A stretch of DNA of 64,000 bases from Nocardioides phosphati (GCF_014646375.1 NZ_BMNI01000007.1:62001-126000); one strand, 5' to 3'. Shown: positions 47,389 to 55,597, counted from the stretch's first letter. Made by a program: numbers and translations. The notes: a model not told the origin generated them from the sequence alone.

Positions 47389-48438
47389 TCACGCCCGGCG
47401 GGGGAGGAGGACCGTCAGCGCGAGGTGGCGCACCATCGCGACGGCGACGACGAGCCAGGCGCCCGCCGCGACCCAGAGCTCGGTCGCGCCGATGCCTTCG
47501 ACGAGGGGCAGGTGGTCGGCCTCGCCGAGGTGGATGCCGGCCACGGCGTACATGCCGAGCGGGAAGACGATGCTCCACAGCGTCGGCTGGTAGGTGAGCG
47601 GGACGCGGCGTACGACGTGGCGCCACCAGCCGGCCGCCACCAGGACCGGGATCAGCCAGGTGGCGAACGCCCAGACCACGACCGCGAGTCCTGCGATCAG
47701 CCCTCGGGTCACGTCGACCATCGGTGCGTCGGCCATGTCGACGATCCGGGCCCCGGCCAGCACGGTGATCGCGAGCGCGCCCATCGAGACCCAGTACGGC
47801 GGCGTGAGCTCCTCCGGGCCGAACGGGTACAGCATCAGCCGCAGCGCCACGATCACGCCGGCAGAGGCGTAGAGGAAGCAGCCGACCGACCACGAGGTCA
47901 CGGCCAGCAGCGCGAGCTCGCGCCGGCCGGTCGTGTAGACGGGCTCGAGGCTGGCAGCCGCGGCGGCGACGGACTGGCTGGCGACCACCCAGATGAACCA
48001 GGTCCCGTTGGCGTGCCGGACGACCGGTCGCTCCTCGTGGCCCAGCACCGCGGTCCACGGGATGACGTAGCCGAGCACGAGCCAGGTGAGACCCGAGACG
48101 ACCAGCAGGCCGGCGGTCCAGCCCGGGTGCCCCTCGATCGCGAGGCGGACGCCGAGGACGTTGGTGCCCGCGACGAACGTGAAGAACCCGAACGCCCGCT
48201 GCGGGTCGCGGAAGTCGCTCGCCACGGCATGGCGGAAGCGGGCGAAACGCACGCCGTTGAGCACCAGCAGCACGACGTACGCCGTGGCGCAGACCGCGAG
48301 GAGGACGTGGGACAGGAGCAGGAAGCCGCGCAGGTGGAAGCCGGCCGAGAGGATCCCGCTGGCCATCACGAGGGCGAAGTAGCCCGGCGTCAGGCCCTCG
48401 ACGGCGGAGCCGGCGCGCGAGCGCAGCGTGGAGGTCAC
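47389..48438 (-). CDS. TDT family transporter (tellurite-resistance/dicarboxylate/SLAC1-like)
   Basis: A 349-residue membrane protein with about 10 hydrophobic segments. The N-terminal LTPGYFALVMASGILSAGFH and the central WFIWVVASQSVA are characteristic of the TDT family, which includes TehA, malate permeases and SLAC1 anion channels. The transported anion is not predictable. GTG 48438 has TACCCT 7 nt upstream; the much longer open frame upstream is a shadow of the dehydrogenase gene. Confidence 0.85.
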   Translation of the reverse strand: MTSTLRSRAGSAVEGLTPGYFALVMASGILSAGFHLRGFLLLSHVLLAVCATAYVVLLVLNGVRFARFRHAVASDFRDPQRAFGFFTFVAGTNVLGVRLAIEGHPGWTAGLLVVSGLTWLVLGYVIPWTAVLGHEERPVVRHANGTWFIWVVASQSVAAAAASLEPVYTTGRRELALLAVTSWSVGCFLYASAGVIVALRLMLYPFGPEELTPPYWVSMGALAITVLAGARIVDMADAPMVDVTRGLIAGLAVVVWAFATWLIPVLVAAGWWRHVVRRVPLTYQPTLWSIVFPLGMYAVAGIHLGEADHLPLVEGIGATELWVAAGAWLVVAVAMVRHLALTVLLPRRA

Positions 48439-48445
48439 GGGTGGG

Positions 48446-48451
48446 AGGGTA
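48446..48451 (-). promoter_or_regulatory. -10 element TACCCT, leaderless promoter of the TDT gene
   Basis: TACCCT on the minus strand, spacer of 7 nt, GTG at 48438. It lies 45 nt from the divergent dehydrogenase ATG. Confidence 0.5.
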
Positions 48452-48495
48452 GTGGGTCGGGCGCGTCCTTCCCGTCGCGTGGCAGGATCGGCGCC

Positions 48496-49512
48496 ATGCG
48501 CGCAACGACGATCCACGGGCCCCGCGACATCCGATTCGGCGAGGTCGCCGACCCCCGCATCGAGCAGCCGACCGATGCGATCGTGAAGGTCGTCGCCGGC
48601 TGCATCTGCGGCTCGGACCTGTGGCCCTACCGCGGTGAGAACCCGATCACCGAGGGCAGCACGATCGGCCACGAGTGCATCGGCGTCGTGGAGGAGGTCG
48701 GGGCGGAGGTCCGCTCCGTCAAGGTCGGCGACTTCGTCGTCGTGCCCTTCGACCACTGCGACAACACCTGCGTCCACTGCGCCGCCGGCATGCAGTCGGC
48801 CTGCACCAACCTCGGCTTCACCGTCAGCGGCCAGGGGGAGTACGTCAGGGTCAACCAAGCCGACGGCTCGCTCGTCGCCGTGCCCGGCACGCCTGACCCC
48901 TCGCTCATCCCGTCGCTGCTCGCCCTCTCCGACGTGATGCCGACGGGCTGGCACGCAGCCGTCGCCGCCGGCGTACGACGTGGCGGGACGGCGGTCGTCG
49001 TCGGTGACGGCGCCGTCGGTCTCTGCGGCGTCCTCGCCGCCCGTCAGCTCGGCGCCGAGCGGATCATCGCGATGTCGCGCCACGAGCCGCGGCAGGAGAT
49101 CGCGAAGGCGTTCGGCGCGACCGACATCGTCTCGGTGCGCGGCAAGGAGGCCACCGAGGCGGTCCTGGAGATCACCGGGGGAGTCGGGGCTGACGCCGTC
49201 CTCGAGTGCGTCGGCACCGACGACTCGATGAAGACCGCCTTCCACGCCGCGCGCCCGGGCTCGACCGTCGGCTTCGTCGGCGTGCCGCACGGCGTGGTGC
49301 TGCCCGTCGGCACGATGTTCGGCCGCAACGTCGGGCTGGCCGGCGGTATGGCGCCGGTCCGCAAGTATCTCCCCGAGCTCCTCGGCCTCGTGCTCGACGG
49401 GTCGATCGACCCGGGACGGGTCTTCGACATGACGCTGCCTCTCGACCAGGTCGCCGAGGGCTACCGCGCCATGGATGAGCGGCGGGCGATCAAGGTGCTC
49501 CTGCAGCCGTGA
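48496..49512 (+). CDS. Zinc-dependent alcohol dehydrogenase family protein
   Basis: A 338-residue medium-chain dehydrogenase. Catalytic zinc ligands are Cys38 (CICGSD) and His59-Glu60 (IGHEC); the structural zinc is held by four cysteines in HCDNTCVHCAAGMQSAC. The dinucleotide motif is VVGDGAVGLCG. The substrate is unknown; IMM-type glutathione-independent aldehyde dehydrogenases look similar. ATG 48496 is the family start. The stop overlaps the GNAT gene by 4 nt. Confidence 0.9.
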   Translation: MRATTIHGPRDIRFGEVADPRIEQPTDAIVKVVAGCICGSDLWPYRGENPITEGSTIGHECIGVVEEVGAEVRSVKVGDFVVVPFDHCDNTCVHCAAGMQSACTNLGFTVSGQGEYVRVNQADGSLVAVPGTPDPSLIPSLLALSDVMPTGWHAAVAAGVRRGGTAVVVGDGAVGLCGVLAARQLGAERIIAMSRHEPRQEIAKAFGATDIVSVRGKEATEAVLEITGGVGADAVLECVGTDDSMKTAFHAARPGSTVGFVGVPHGVVLPVGTMFGRNVGLAGGMAPVRKYLPELLGLVLDGSIDPGRVFDMTLPLDQVAEGYRAMDERRAIKVLLQP

Positions 49513-49979
49513 CCGCGATGGCGATCCGCCCCGACGACCTCTCGCACGCGGCGGTGCAGGCACTCCTGTCGGAGCACCTCGAGGACATGTACGCCACCTC
49601 GCCACCCGAGTCGGTGCACGCGCTCGACCTCGACGCGCTGCGGGCTCCGGACATCGCCTTCTACAGCGCCTGGGACGGCGACACCCTGCTGGGCTGCGGG
49701 GCACTGCGCGACCTGGGCGACGGGCACCTCGAGATCAAGTCGATGCGTGCCGCGCGCGACCAGCGCGGGCGCGGCACCGGTGCGGCGATCCTCCGGCACC
49801 TCCTCGACGAGGCGGTACGCCGGGGCGCAGTGCGCGTCTCGCTCGAGACCGGGGTCGAGCCGTACTTCGAGCCGGCGCGCCGCCTCTACCAGCGCCACGG
49901 CTTCGTCGTCTGCGCTCCGTTCGCGGACTATGTGCCGGACCCCAACAGCGTCTTCATGACGCTGTCGCTCCCGGCCTGA
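49509..49979 (+). CDS. GNAT family N-acetyltransferase
   Basis: A 156-residue acetyltransferase. Acetyl-CoA is bound by the loop RDQRGRGTGAAIL, preceded by the strand LEIKSMRAA, and the end ARRLYQRHGFVVCAPFADY has the usual GNAT tyrosine. It looks like the PhnO/YsnE subgroup for small-molecule substrates. GTG start overlapping the dehydrogenase stop, so co-translated with it. Confidence 0.86.
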   Translation: MTAMAIRPDDLSHAAVQALLSEHLEDMYATSPPESVHALDLDALRAPDIAFYSAWDGDTLLGCGALRDLGDGHLEIKSMRAARDQRGRGTGAAILRHLLDEAVRRGAVRVSLETGVEPYFEPARRLYQRHGFVVCAPFADYVPDPNSVFMTLSLPA

Positions 49980-49988
49980 CCGCGTGGG

Positions 49989-50126
49989 TCAGAAGCTGCC
50001 CGGAGCGTCCGGCGGCGTGCAGTCGCACCGGTCGCACGGCAGGTAGCGGTGGGCGGCGTGGCCACATCCCGCACACGGCAGATCGTGGGCGAGGTGGACC
50101 GTGTTCTCCTCGTACGTGTCCCACAT
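49989..50126 (-). CDS. Small CxxC protein, 45 residues
   Basis: A short frame from ATG 50126 to TGA 49989 encodes 45 residues starting MWDTYEENTVHLAHDLPC. It has CAGCGH and CDRCDC, two cysteine pairs about 14 residues apart with several His between, a likely zinc site. GAGGAG lies 8 nt before the ATG. Similar tiny proteins beginning MWDTY with LPC-xCGH are, to my recollection, common in actinobacteria and have no assigned role. The gene converges with the GNAT gene. Confidence 0.65.
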   Translation of the reverse strand: MWDTYEENTVHLAHDLPCAGCGHAAHRYLPCDRCDCTPPDAPGSF

Positions 50127-50191
50127 GAGCAGCTCCTCGAAACGTCCTGGTGCTCATGAGACGTCCGGTCCACCCGGGCGTGACGCGGTTG

Positions 50192-50686
50192 TCAGGAAAG
50201 TTCCACGAAGATCCCGCGAGCGTGGTCCTTGGCGACCTTGCCCGCGCTGAAGACCCGGCCACTCATGGCGATGTGGACGCCCGCGGGCAGCAGCTGCACC
50301 GCGGTCATCGCCGCCCCCAGGTTGTACGCCGCGTCGCTCGGCGCCATCGCCGCCGGACGCATCGCGCCGGTCAGCACGACGGTCTGGTCGGCCGCCGCGA
50401 GGTGCTCGTCGAGGAAGGCGGCCGTCTCGGGCATCGTGTCGGTGCCGTGCGTGACCACGACGAGGCGACCCGGCAGTCCGTCGATCACCGCACAGAGCGC
50501 AGCACGGTCTGCGTCGGTCATGTCCAAGCTGTCGAGGGCGAGCGCCGGCGTCACGTCGTACGTGTTGTCGGTGAGGATGGGGGAGAGGAGCGTGTCGGCC
50601 GCGGGTGCGCCGATCTCGAGCTCACCGGTGAGGGCGTAGACCTTGTCGATGGTCCCGCCGGTCGCGACGACATGGATGTGCGGCAT
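50192..50686 (-). CDS. Single-domain asparaginase-like protein
   Basis: A 164-residue protein with only the N-terminal catalytic domain of type I/II asparaginases. Both active-site loops are present: ATGGTIDKVY with Thr12 and VVTHGTDTM with Thr82-Asp83. Normal enzymes have about 330 residues and a second domain that completes the active site in a dimer. Many bacteria encode such short forms, so this is not simply a truncation. ATG 50686 has TATCGT 7 nt upstream. Confidence 0.84.
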   Translation of the reverse strand: MPHIHVVATGGTIDKVYALTGELEIGAPAADTLLSPILTDNTYDVTPALALDSLDMTDADRAALCAVIDGLPGRLVVVTHGTDTMPETAAFLDEHLAAADQTVVLTGAMRPAAMAPSDAAYNLGAAMTAVQLLPAGVHIAMSGRVFSAGKVAKDHARGIFVELS

Positions 50687-50693
50687 GCGGGTG

Positions 50694-50699
50694 ACGATA
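50694..50699 (-). promoter_or_regulatory. -10 element TATCGT, leaderless promoter of the asparaginase-like gene
   Basis: TATCGT on the minus strand, spacer of 7 nt, ATG at 50686. Confidence 0.5.
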
Positions 50700-50790
50700 T
50701 CCGTGCACACTGCACGAACCGTGTGCGGGAGGCGCGTCGCCGGGTTAGGTTGGCGAGATTCACTTGCCACGAGGTGCCGGGAGCCGACAG

Positions 50791-51438
50791 ATGACGCAGG
50801 GCCGTGCTGTGCTCGCGCTCGTCGCTGCCGTCGTCGTGGTGACCGGCTGCGAGCCGCTGTTCGTCAGCGCGCCGGCGACGCCGACGCCGACGACGGCAGT
50901 CGTGCTGCCGAAGGACGAAGCGCGGGCGGTGAAGGCGCGGCCGACCGTGGAGATGCGCCAGGAGGCGTCGCGTGGCGGTGGGCGCACGCTGTCACCGGAG
51001 CAGCTCGCCGCGATGACCCAGGCGCGCACGAGCGTCACCGACGGCCAGATCATGCGCGAGCTCGCCGACACGGCCGAGCGGATCGCCGCGCAGATGGCCG
51101 CCGGTGGGCCGGCGCCTGCGCCGGGCACGGTGCGCCCGGGCACGAACCGCGCACTGGGCTACCGGCTGATGACACAGTTCGGCTGGGGCGCCGACCAGTG
51201 GCCGGCGCTCGATGCGCTCTGGTACCGCGAGTCCGGCTGGAACCAGCTCGCCCAGAACCGTTCGTCGGGCGCCTACGGCATCCCGCAGGCGCTGCCGGGC
51301 AGCAAGATGGCGACCGTCGGCCCGGACTGGAAGACCAACCCGGAGACCCAGATTCGTTGGGGTCTCGCGTACATCGGAGCGAGGTACGGCAGCCCGCAGG
51401 CTGCGTGGCGCCACTCCGAGAAGTTCGGCTGGTACTGA
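50791..51438 (+). CDS. Lysozyme-like (transglycosylase-fold) lipoprotein
   Basis: A 215-residue exported lipoprotein; the signal peptide ends in VVVTGC with Cys20. Residues about 25-115 are a Pro/Ala-rich linker with a helical segment. Residues about 118-215 are a lysozyme-like domain with WYRESGWN (catalytic Glu147), SSGAYGIPQALPG and AYIGARYGSPQAAW, like the aggregation-promoting-factor and resuscitation-type lytic transglycosylases. It should act on peptidoglycan. The ATG follows GGGAGC; an upstream TAGGTT gives a leader of about 33 nt. Confidence 0.86.
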   Translation: MTQGRAVLALVAAVVVVTGCEPLFVSAPATPTPTTAVVLPKDEARAVKARPTVEMRQEASRGGGRTLSPEQLAAMTQARTSVTDGQIMRELADTAERIAAQMAAGGPAPAPGTVRPGTNRALGYRLMTQFGWGADQWPALDALWYRESGWNQLAQNRSSGAYGIPQALPGSKMATVGPDWKTNPETQIRWGLAYIGARYGSPQAAWRHSEKFGWY

Positions 51439-51479
51439 ACCGTCGACGTGCTGCCCGACGTCTAGTCCGCGCCACATGG

Positions 51480-51809
51480 TCACTCGAACCAGAACGGCAA
51501 GGAGATGATGAACGCGGGACCGAAGAGCAGCGGGAGCCACAGCAGCGCCCAGCGCTCGTGTCGCATCTTCGCCACGACGGCCGTCACGAACGCCACGATC
51601 GACACCAACGTTCCGCCGAACAGCCCGGTGAGGACGAAGACGCCCTTCCAGCCGGCGAAGTCCTCGTCATTGGCATCGAAGCCCACGATGGCAAGGACCG
51701 TGAGGCCGGACGCGGTCAGGATCACCGCGGCCACCGCCAGGCCGTTGGCCCACCAGACCAGACGACGATCGTGCATCGACGTCAACACCGGGTTCTGCGC
51801 AATCGTCAT
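51480..51809 (-). CDS. Membrane protein of unknown function
   Basis: A 109-residue protein with three hydrophobic segments (about 20-43, 53-79 and 87-107) and short charged loops. I do not recognise a family. ATG 51809 has GGAAGG 7 nt upstream, better than the start 10 codons earlier. It converges with the lysozyme-like gene. Confidence 0.65.
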   Translation of the reverse strand: MTIAQNPVLTSMHDRRLVWWANGLAVAAVILTASGLTVLAIVGFDANDEDFAGWKGVFVLTGLFGGTLVSIVAFVTAVVAKMRHERWALLWLPLLFGPAFIISLPFWFE

Positions 51810-51986
51810 CTTCTTGCCTTCCTTCCGGAACCGCACCACGTCGTGCAGGTGCGCCTAAGGAAAGCCTCGCGCTGGTCCTGTGCGAGCCGACAGGGCCGCG
51901 GGTCTGGTTCGGCAGGGGTCGTTGGTCATCCAGTTGCCCAACAACAGCCCCACTCTGCCGTCCAGGCAAGACGACAGATAGATCCG

Positions 51987-52000
51987 ATAATGGACATTAT
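51987..52000. promoter_or_regulatory. Operator-like palindrome before the nitroreductase gene
   Basis: ATAATG-GA-CATTAT is a perfect 6-bp inverted repeat in an unusually AT-rich patch. GATAAT at 51986-51991 inside it could serve as a -10. The rest of 51810-52000 shows nothing else I can name. Confidence 0.45.
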
Positions 52001-52068
52001 GTCATTCCGTGTGCGCAGAGGCCCCGCTCCCCGCGGAATGCCACGCGCATGTGGCCGGTTGCCTGCCC

Positions 52069-52638
52069 ATGCCCGGTGACCTCGTCCACGCGTTCGCCTT
52101 GCAGCGGTTCAGCCCGCTGCGCTTCGACCCGGACCACGTGATCCCCGAGGCCCACGTCGACGCGCTGCTCGAGGCCGCCCGGCGTACGCCGTCGGCAGGC
52201 AACTCCCAGCCCTGGTCGTTCGTCGTCGGCCGCCGCGGCGACGACGTGCACACGCGCCTCGTGCGCCATCTCGCGCGGAGCTCCGGCGCCTGGGCGCCCG
52301 CCGCCAGCCTCCTCGTCGCCAACCTCACGCAGCGACACGTCGAGGGCACCGACCTGGAGTACTCCGAGTTCGCCCACTACGACCTCGGCCAGGCCGTCGC
52401 CCACCTGACCTTCCAGGCCCACCACCTCGGGTTGGCGGTCCACCAGTTCCGCGCCTTCGACCGCGACGCGCTCGCAGCCGAGTTCGCCGTGCCCGCCCAC
52501 TGGGAGGTGACCAGCATGGCCGCGCTCGGGCTCCCCCTCGGCGACCCGCATGCGCACCAGGGCGCAGGCACCAGTCGCGAACGACGTACGCGCGACGCGA
52601 TCACGTGGGCTCGCGTCGGGCGGACACAGGCCGGCTAG
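52069..52638 (+). CDS. Nitroreductase family protein
   Basis: A 189-residue FMN-dependent oxidoreductase. The FMN-binding N-terminal block is RTPSAGNSQPWSFVV, and DLGQAVAHLTFQAHHLGLAVH is the second family motif. Substrate unknown. The start is unclear: ATG 52069 fits the family N-terminus; GTG 52051 and GTG 52009 are in frame. None has a Shine-Dalgarno sequence. The TAG stop shares the palindrome CTAG with the convergent SnoaL-like gene. Confidence 0.82.
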   Translation: MPGDLVHAFALQRFSPLRFDPDHVIPEAHVDALLEAARRTPSAGNSQPWSFVVGRRGDDVHTRLVRHLARSSGAWAPAASLLVANLTQRHVEGTDLEYSEFAHYDLGQAVAHLTFQAHHLGLAVHQFRAFDRDALAAEFAVPAHWEVTSMAALGLPLGDPHAHQGAGTSRERRTRDAITWARVGRTQAG

Positions 52639-53045
52639 CCGACAAGACCCAGCTGGGTCAGCAGGCCGAAGAGGTCGACGGCGTGCCAATGCTCGGCGAG
52701 CTGGCCGTCGTCGGTGAGCCGGTAGATGTCGATCCCGCTGCCGACGAAGGTCCGCCCGGTGGCGGGCGCACCGAAGAACTCCCCCACGTGCGTGCCCGTC
52801 TGGCTCCAGCGGACGACCACGCGGTCGCCCTCCGCGACGACGTCCTCGACCGTGAAGTGCGGAGCGAGGGCGCCCACGAGCATCGAGACGCGGTCGACGA
52901 GGCCTTCGCGCCCGGTCCCCTGCCCGGGCAGCGGGTCGTTCTCGGCGTACTCCTCGACGGCGAGCTCGGCGATGCCGGAGAGGTCCCCGGCGTTGAAGAG
53001 GTCGTAGAACCGGCGGGCGGTCTGCTTGTTGGCGTTGGTGTCCAT
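52635..53045 (-). CDS. SnoaL-like (NTF2-fold) protein
   Basis: A 136-residue cone-shaped-fold protein of the SnoaL/ester-cyclase group. Features: ARRFYDLFNAGDLSGIAELA at the N-terminus and GRTFVGSGIDIYRLTDDGQLAEHWHAVD (in part) at the end. Such proteins are cyclases, isomerases or small binding proteins; function cannot be assigned. It is divergent from the XRE-TPR regulator gene, 79 bp between starts, so the regulator may control it. Confidence 0.82.
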   Translation of the reverse strand: MDTNANKQTARRFYDLFNAGDLSGIAELAVEEYAENDPLPGQGTGREGLVDRVSMLVGALAPHFTVEDVVAEGDRVVVRWSQTGTHVGEFFGAPATGRTFVGSGIDIYRLTDDGQLAEHWHAVDLFGLLTQLGLVG

Positions 53046-53107
53046 GCGGCCAGCCTCGACCCCGCTCCCCCGGGCCGCCACGAAAAGTGACCCACCGACT
53101 TCGTGCT

Positions 53108-53121
53108 CGGACTAGTGTCCG
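53108..53121. promoter_or_regulatory. Leaderless promoter within a palindrome, XRE-TPR gene
   Basis: CGGAC-TAGT-GTCCG is a perfect 5-bp inverted repeat ending 3 nt before the ATG at 53125. It contains TAGTGT (53113-53118), which has the 6-nt spacing to the ATG seen at pup and pafA. A second inverted pair CACGAA/TTCGTG lies just upstream. Confidence 0.5.
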
Positions 53122-53124
53122 GCC

Positions 53125-54384
53125 ATGGGCAGCCTGGGACGGACCCTGCGCACCCTCCGCGAGGACGCCCACCTCACGCAGGAGGAGCTCGCGGAGCGCT
53201 CCGGCCTGAGCGCGCGCACGATCAGCGACATCGAGCGTGGCCTCCGGCGCCGCCTGTACCCCGACACGGCCGGCCGCCTGGCTGGCGCGCTCGGCCTGGC
53301 GGGCAGCGCCTCCGACGAGTTCAGCGTGCTCGCGCGTGGGCAGGCTGTGGAGGCTCCCGGCGAGCTCGACCTCGGCTACCGGCACCGGTTCGTGACGGTG
53401 CACCTGGAGCGGGTCGAGCAGGTCGGCCGGGAGCTCGGCCGCGAGGACCACTGGTACGCCGCCCTCGACGCGGACGCCGCCAACGTCGAGGTCGCGCTGC
53501 GGTGGGCCCACGAGGACAGCGACGCCGAGTCCGTGCTTCGGCTGAGCCTCGGCCTGTGGCAGTACTGGCAGGCACGCGGCGAGCTGGCACGCGGCCGCGC
53601 CTGGCTCGAGCGCGGTCTCGCGGGCGCGGTGGCGCTGCCGTCCACGCGGCTGAAGGCGCTCTGGGCGCTCGCGTGGCTAGCGTTCGAGCAGGGTGACGAT
53701 GCGTACGCACGCGAGTGCGCCCGCCTGCTCAGCGAAGCGGCCGCAGGGACGGGTGACGACACGGCCAGGCGCAACGCCGCGACCGTGCGCGGCATGGTCT
53801 CCCTCGCCGGAGCTGATGCGTCGGGCGCACTGCGCGAGCTCACCGAGGCGCTCTCGTACGCCGAACGGCTGGACCAGCCCTGGCTCGTGGCGACCTCGCA
53901 CCTCAACCTCGGACTGGCCCTCGTCGCGTCCAACGACCCCAGTACCGCACGGGCCTCGTTCAACGAGGCCCTGCGCCGCTACGAGGAGCTCGGTGACGAG
54001 CGGTTCCGGGCGCGCTGCCTCGGCTACCTCGGCCTCTCGGCGCTCGCCGAGGACCAGCACGGCCGCGCCCAGTCCCTCTACAGCCAGAGCCTTGCGGCGT
54101 TCGTGAGCCTGGCCGAGCCGAAGGGCACGGCCGAGGGCCTCGCCGGTCTCGCCGCCGTCGCCGCCACGAACGGCGACCCCGTGCGCGCCGCCACGCTCGG
54201 TGCCGCAGCGGAGCGGCTCCGCGAGTCGTACTCCGGTCGGGCATTGCCCCTCGACGCCCGGCTGGTCGAGGCCCGCCTCGAGGGCGTACGGAGCCAGACC
54301 ACTGTCGAGGCCTGGGCGAGCGCCTGGACCCGGGGCCGCGCCCTGCGCCTCGAGGAGGCGGTCACCCTCGCGCTCGGCGAGTGA
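53125..54384 (+). CDS. XRE family regulator with TPR domain
   Basis: A 419-residue protein. Residues about 4-65 are a Cro/C1-type HTH (LGRTLRTLREDAHLTQEELA, LSARTISDIERG). The rest (about 85-400) is helical with TPR-like repeats (LKALWALAWLAFEQGDDAYA, LVATSHLNLGLALVASND). It resembles the C-terminal part of BTAD/LuxR-type regulators but lacks an ATPase (NB-ARC) domain. TPR regulators often bind peptides; the ligand is unknown. ATG 53125 is leaderless. Confidence 0.85.
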   Translation: MGSLGRTLRTLREDAHLTQEELAERSGLSARTISDIERGLRRRLYPDTAGRLAGALGLAGSASDEFSVLARGQAVEAPGELDLGYRHRFVTVHLERVEQVGRELGREDHWYAALDADAANVEVALRWAHEDSDAESVLRLSLGLWQYWQARGELARGRAWLERGLAGAVALPSTRLKALWALAWLAFEQGDDAYARECARLLSEAAAGTGDDTARRNAATVRGMVSLAGADASGALRELTEALSYAERLDQPWLVATSHLNLGLALVASNDPSTARASFNEALRRYEELGDERFRARCLGYLGLSALAEDQHGRAQSLYSQSLAAFVSLAEPKGTAEGLAGLAAVAATNGDPVRAATLGAAAERLRESYSGRALPLDARLVEARLEGVRSQTTVEAWASAWTRGRALRLEEAVTLALGE

Positions 54385-54396
54385 GGGCCCGCCCAC

Positions 54397-54402
54397 TACA
54401 GT
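54397..54402 (+). promoter_or_regulatory. -10 element TACAGT, leaderless promoter of the cyclophilin gene
   Basis: TACAGT, spacer of 7 nt, ATG at 54410. It starts 12 nt past the XRE-TPR stop and decides the start. Confidence 0.5.
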
Positions 54403-54409
54403 CGCCGCC

Positions 54410-55090
54410 ATGCTGACCCGTACGACGCTCGTCGCCTCGCTCGCCCTGGTCCCGGCCCTCGCCCTCTCCGCCTGCGGCAGCGACTCGGGCGACCAGGCCG
54501 CATCGCCGTCCGACGGCTCGGGCACCTGCTCGTACCCCTCGTCGGGGCCGGCCGCGCGTCCCGTCAAGGCGCCGGCCGCGGAGCCGACCGCCACCGGTGA
54601 GGTCGCGGCGACCATCAAGACGAACGTCGGCAACCTCGCGATCACCCTGGACGGCAAGGCCGCGCCGTGCACGGTGAACTCGTTCCTCTCGCTCGCCGCG
54701 CAGGACTTCTTCGACGACACGCCCTGCCCGCGTATCGCCGACGGCCCCGGCTTCGCCATGCTCCAGTGCGGGGACCCGACCGGCACGACCGGCGGCGGTC
54801 CGGGCTACACCGTCCCCGACGAGGTCACCGGCGACGAGGCCTACCCCGCAGGCACCCTCGCGATGGCCAACACCGGAGCCCCCAACTCCGGCGGGTCCCA
54901 GTTCTTCCTGGTCTTCGGTGACACGCAGCTCAACCCCGACTACACCGTCTTCGGCCACCTCGCCCCGGCCGGCATCAAGATCCTCAAGGCCGTCGGCGCC
55001 AAGGGCGACGACGGATCCAACCGGGCCGGTGGCGGTCACCCCAACCAGCCGGTGACGATCAAGGACGTCGCGGTCAGCGCGGCGAAGTAG
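54410..55090 (+). CDS. Cyclophilin-type peptidyl-prolyl isomerase, lipoprotein
   Basis: A 226-residue exported lipoprotein with the lipobox LSAC (Cys22), a linker, and a cyclophilin domain (about 65-225). GSQFFLVFGDTQLNPDYTVFG (in part) is the family core; the usual FHRV-type motif is replaced by CPRIADGPGFAMLQCGDP, as in actinobacterial PpiB-like lipoproteins. It probably assists folding outside the membrane. Its last 17 nt overlap the convergent osmC-like gene. Confidence 0.9.
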   Translation: MLTRTTLVASLALVPALALSACGSDSGDQAASPSDGSGTCSYPSSGPAARPVKAPAAEPTATGEVAATIKTNVGNLAITLDGKAAPCTVNSFLSLAAQDFFDDTPCPRIADGPGFAMLQCGDPTGTTGGGPGYTVPDEVTGDEAYPAGTLAMANTGAPNSGGSQFFLVFGDTQLNPDYTVFGHLAPAGIKILKAVGAKGDDGSNRAGGGHPNQPVTIKDVAVSAAK

Positions 55091-55514
55091 TCGACTCCCC
55101 CAGCCGCATGACGACCGGGGCGCCCGCCTCGACGGTGCGGCTGACGGTGCACCAGCGCTCGTGGGTCCGCTCCACGGTCGAGGGCAGGATCGCGCGCGCC
55201 GCGTCGCCCTCGGGCCCCTCGGGGAACTCGATCTCGAAGGTCACCGTGAGCTGACCCATCCGGGTGCCGCCCTCGTCGCGCTCCTTCTCCCCCGTCGCGA
55301 CGGCGCGGAACGTCGTCGCGGCCGCACGCCGGGCCGTGATCGGGTCGATCGTCACCGCTCCGCAGCCCGCGAGGGCAGCCAGGAGCAGCTCGACGGGCGT
55401 GAAGTCGGGGTCCGTGCCGTCGCCGAGCGTCACCACTCCCCCGCGCTCGTTGGTCGCGCGGAACCGCGCCGGGCCGATCTTCTCCAGCTCTACCTGGCGG
55501 TGCGTGTCACCCAT
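55074..55514 (-). CDS. OsmC family protein
   Basis: A 146-residue protein of the OsmC/Ohr superfamily. The N-terminal half has TPVELLLAALAGCGAVTI with the first redox cysteine; the second is in RWCTVSRTVEAG near the C-terminus. It could reduce organic peroxides, or be one of the less studied OsmC-like proteins. ATG 55514 has TACTGT 7 nt upstream. Confidence 0.87.
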   Translation of the reverse strand: MGDTHRQVELEKIGPARFRATNERGGVVTLGDGTDPDFTPVELLLAALAGCGAVTIDPITARRAAATTFRAVATGEKERDEGGTRMGQLTVTFEIEFPEGPEGDAARAILPSTVERTHERWCTVSRTVEAGAPVVMRLGESTTSPR

Positions 55515-55521
55515 GCCGAGG

Positions 55522-55527
55522 ACAGTA
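55522..55527 (-). promoter_or_regulatory. -10 element TACTGT, leaderless promoter of the OsmC gene
   Basis: TACTGT on the minus strand, spacer of 7 nt, ATG at 55514. Confidence 0.5.
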
Positions 55528-55597
55528 CGCCGAGGCAACCGGCCGGCTCGCGGCGTGGGTCGCGGGTTCTGTCGGTGGTCGCTGTTTGGATGGTCAC

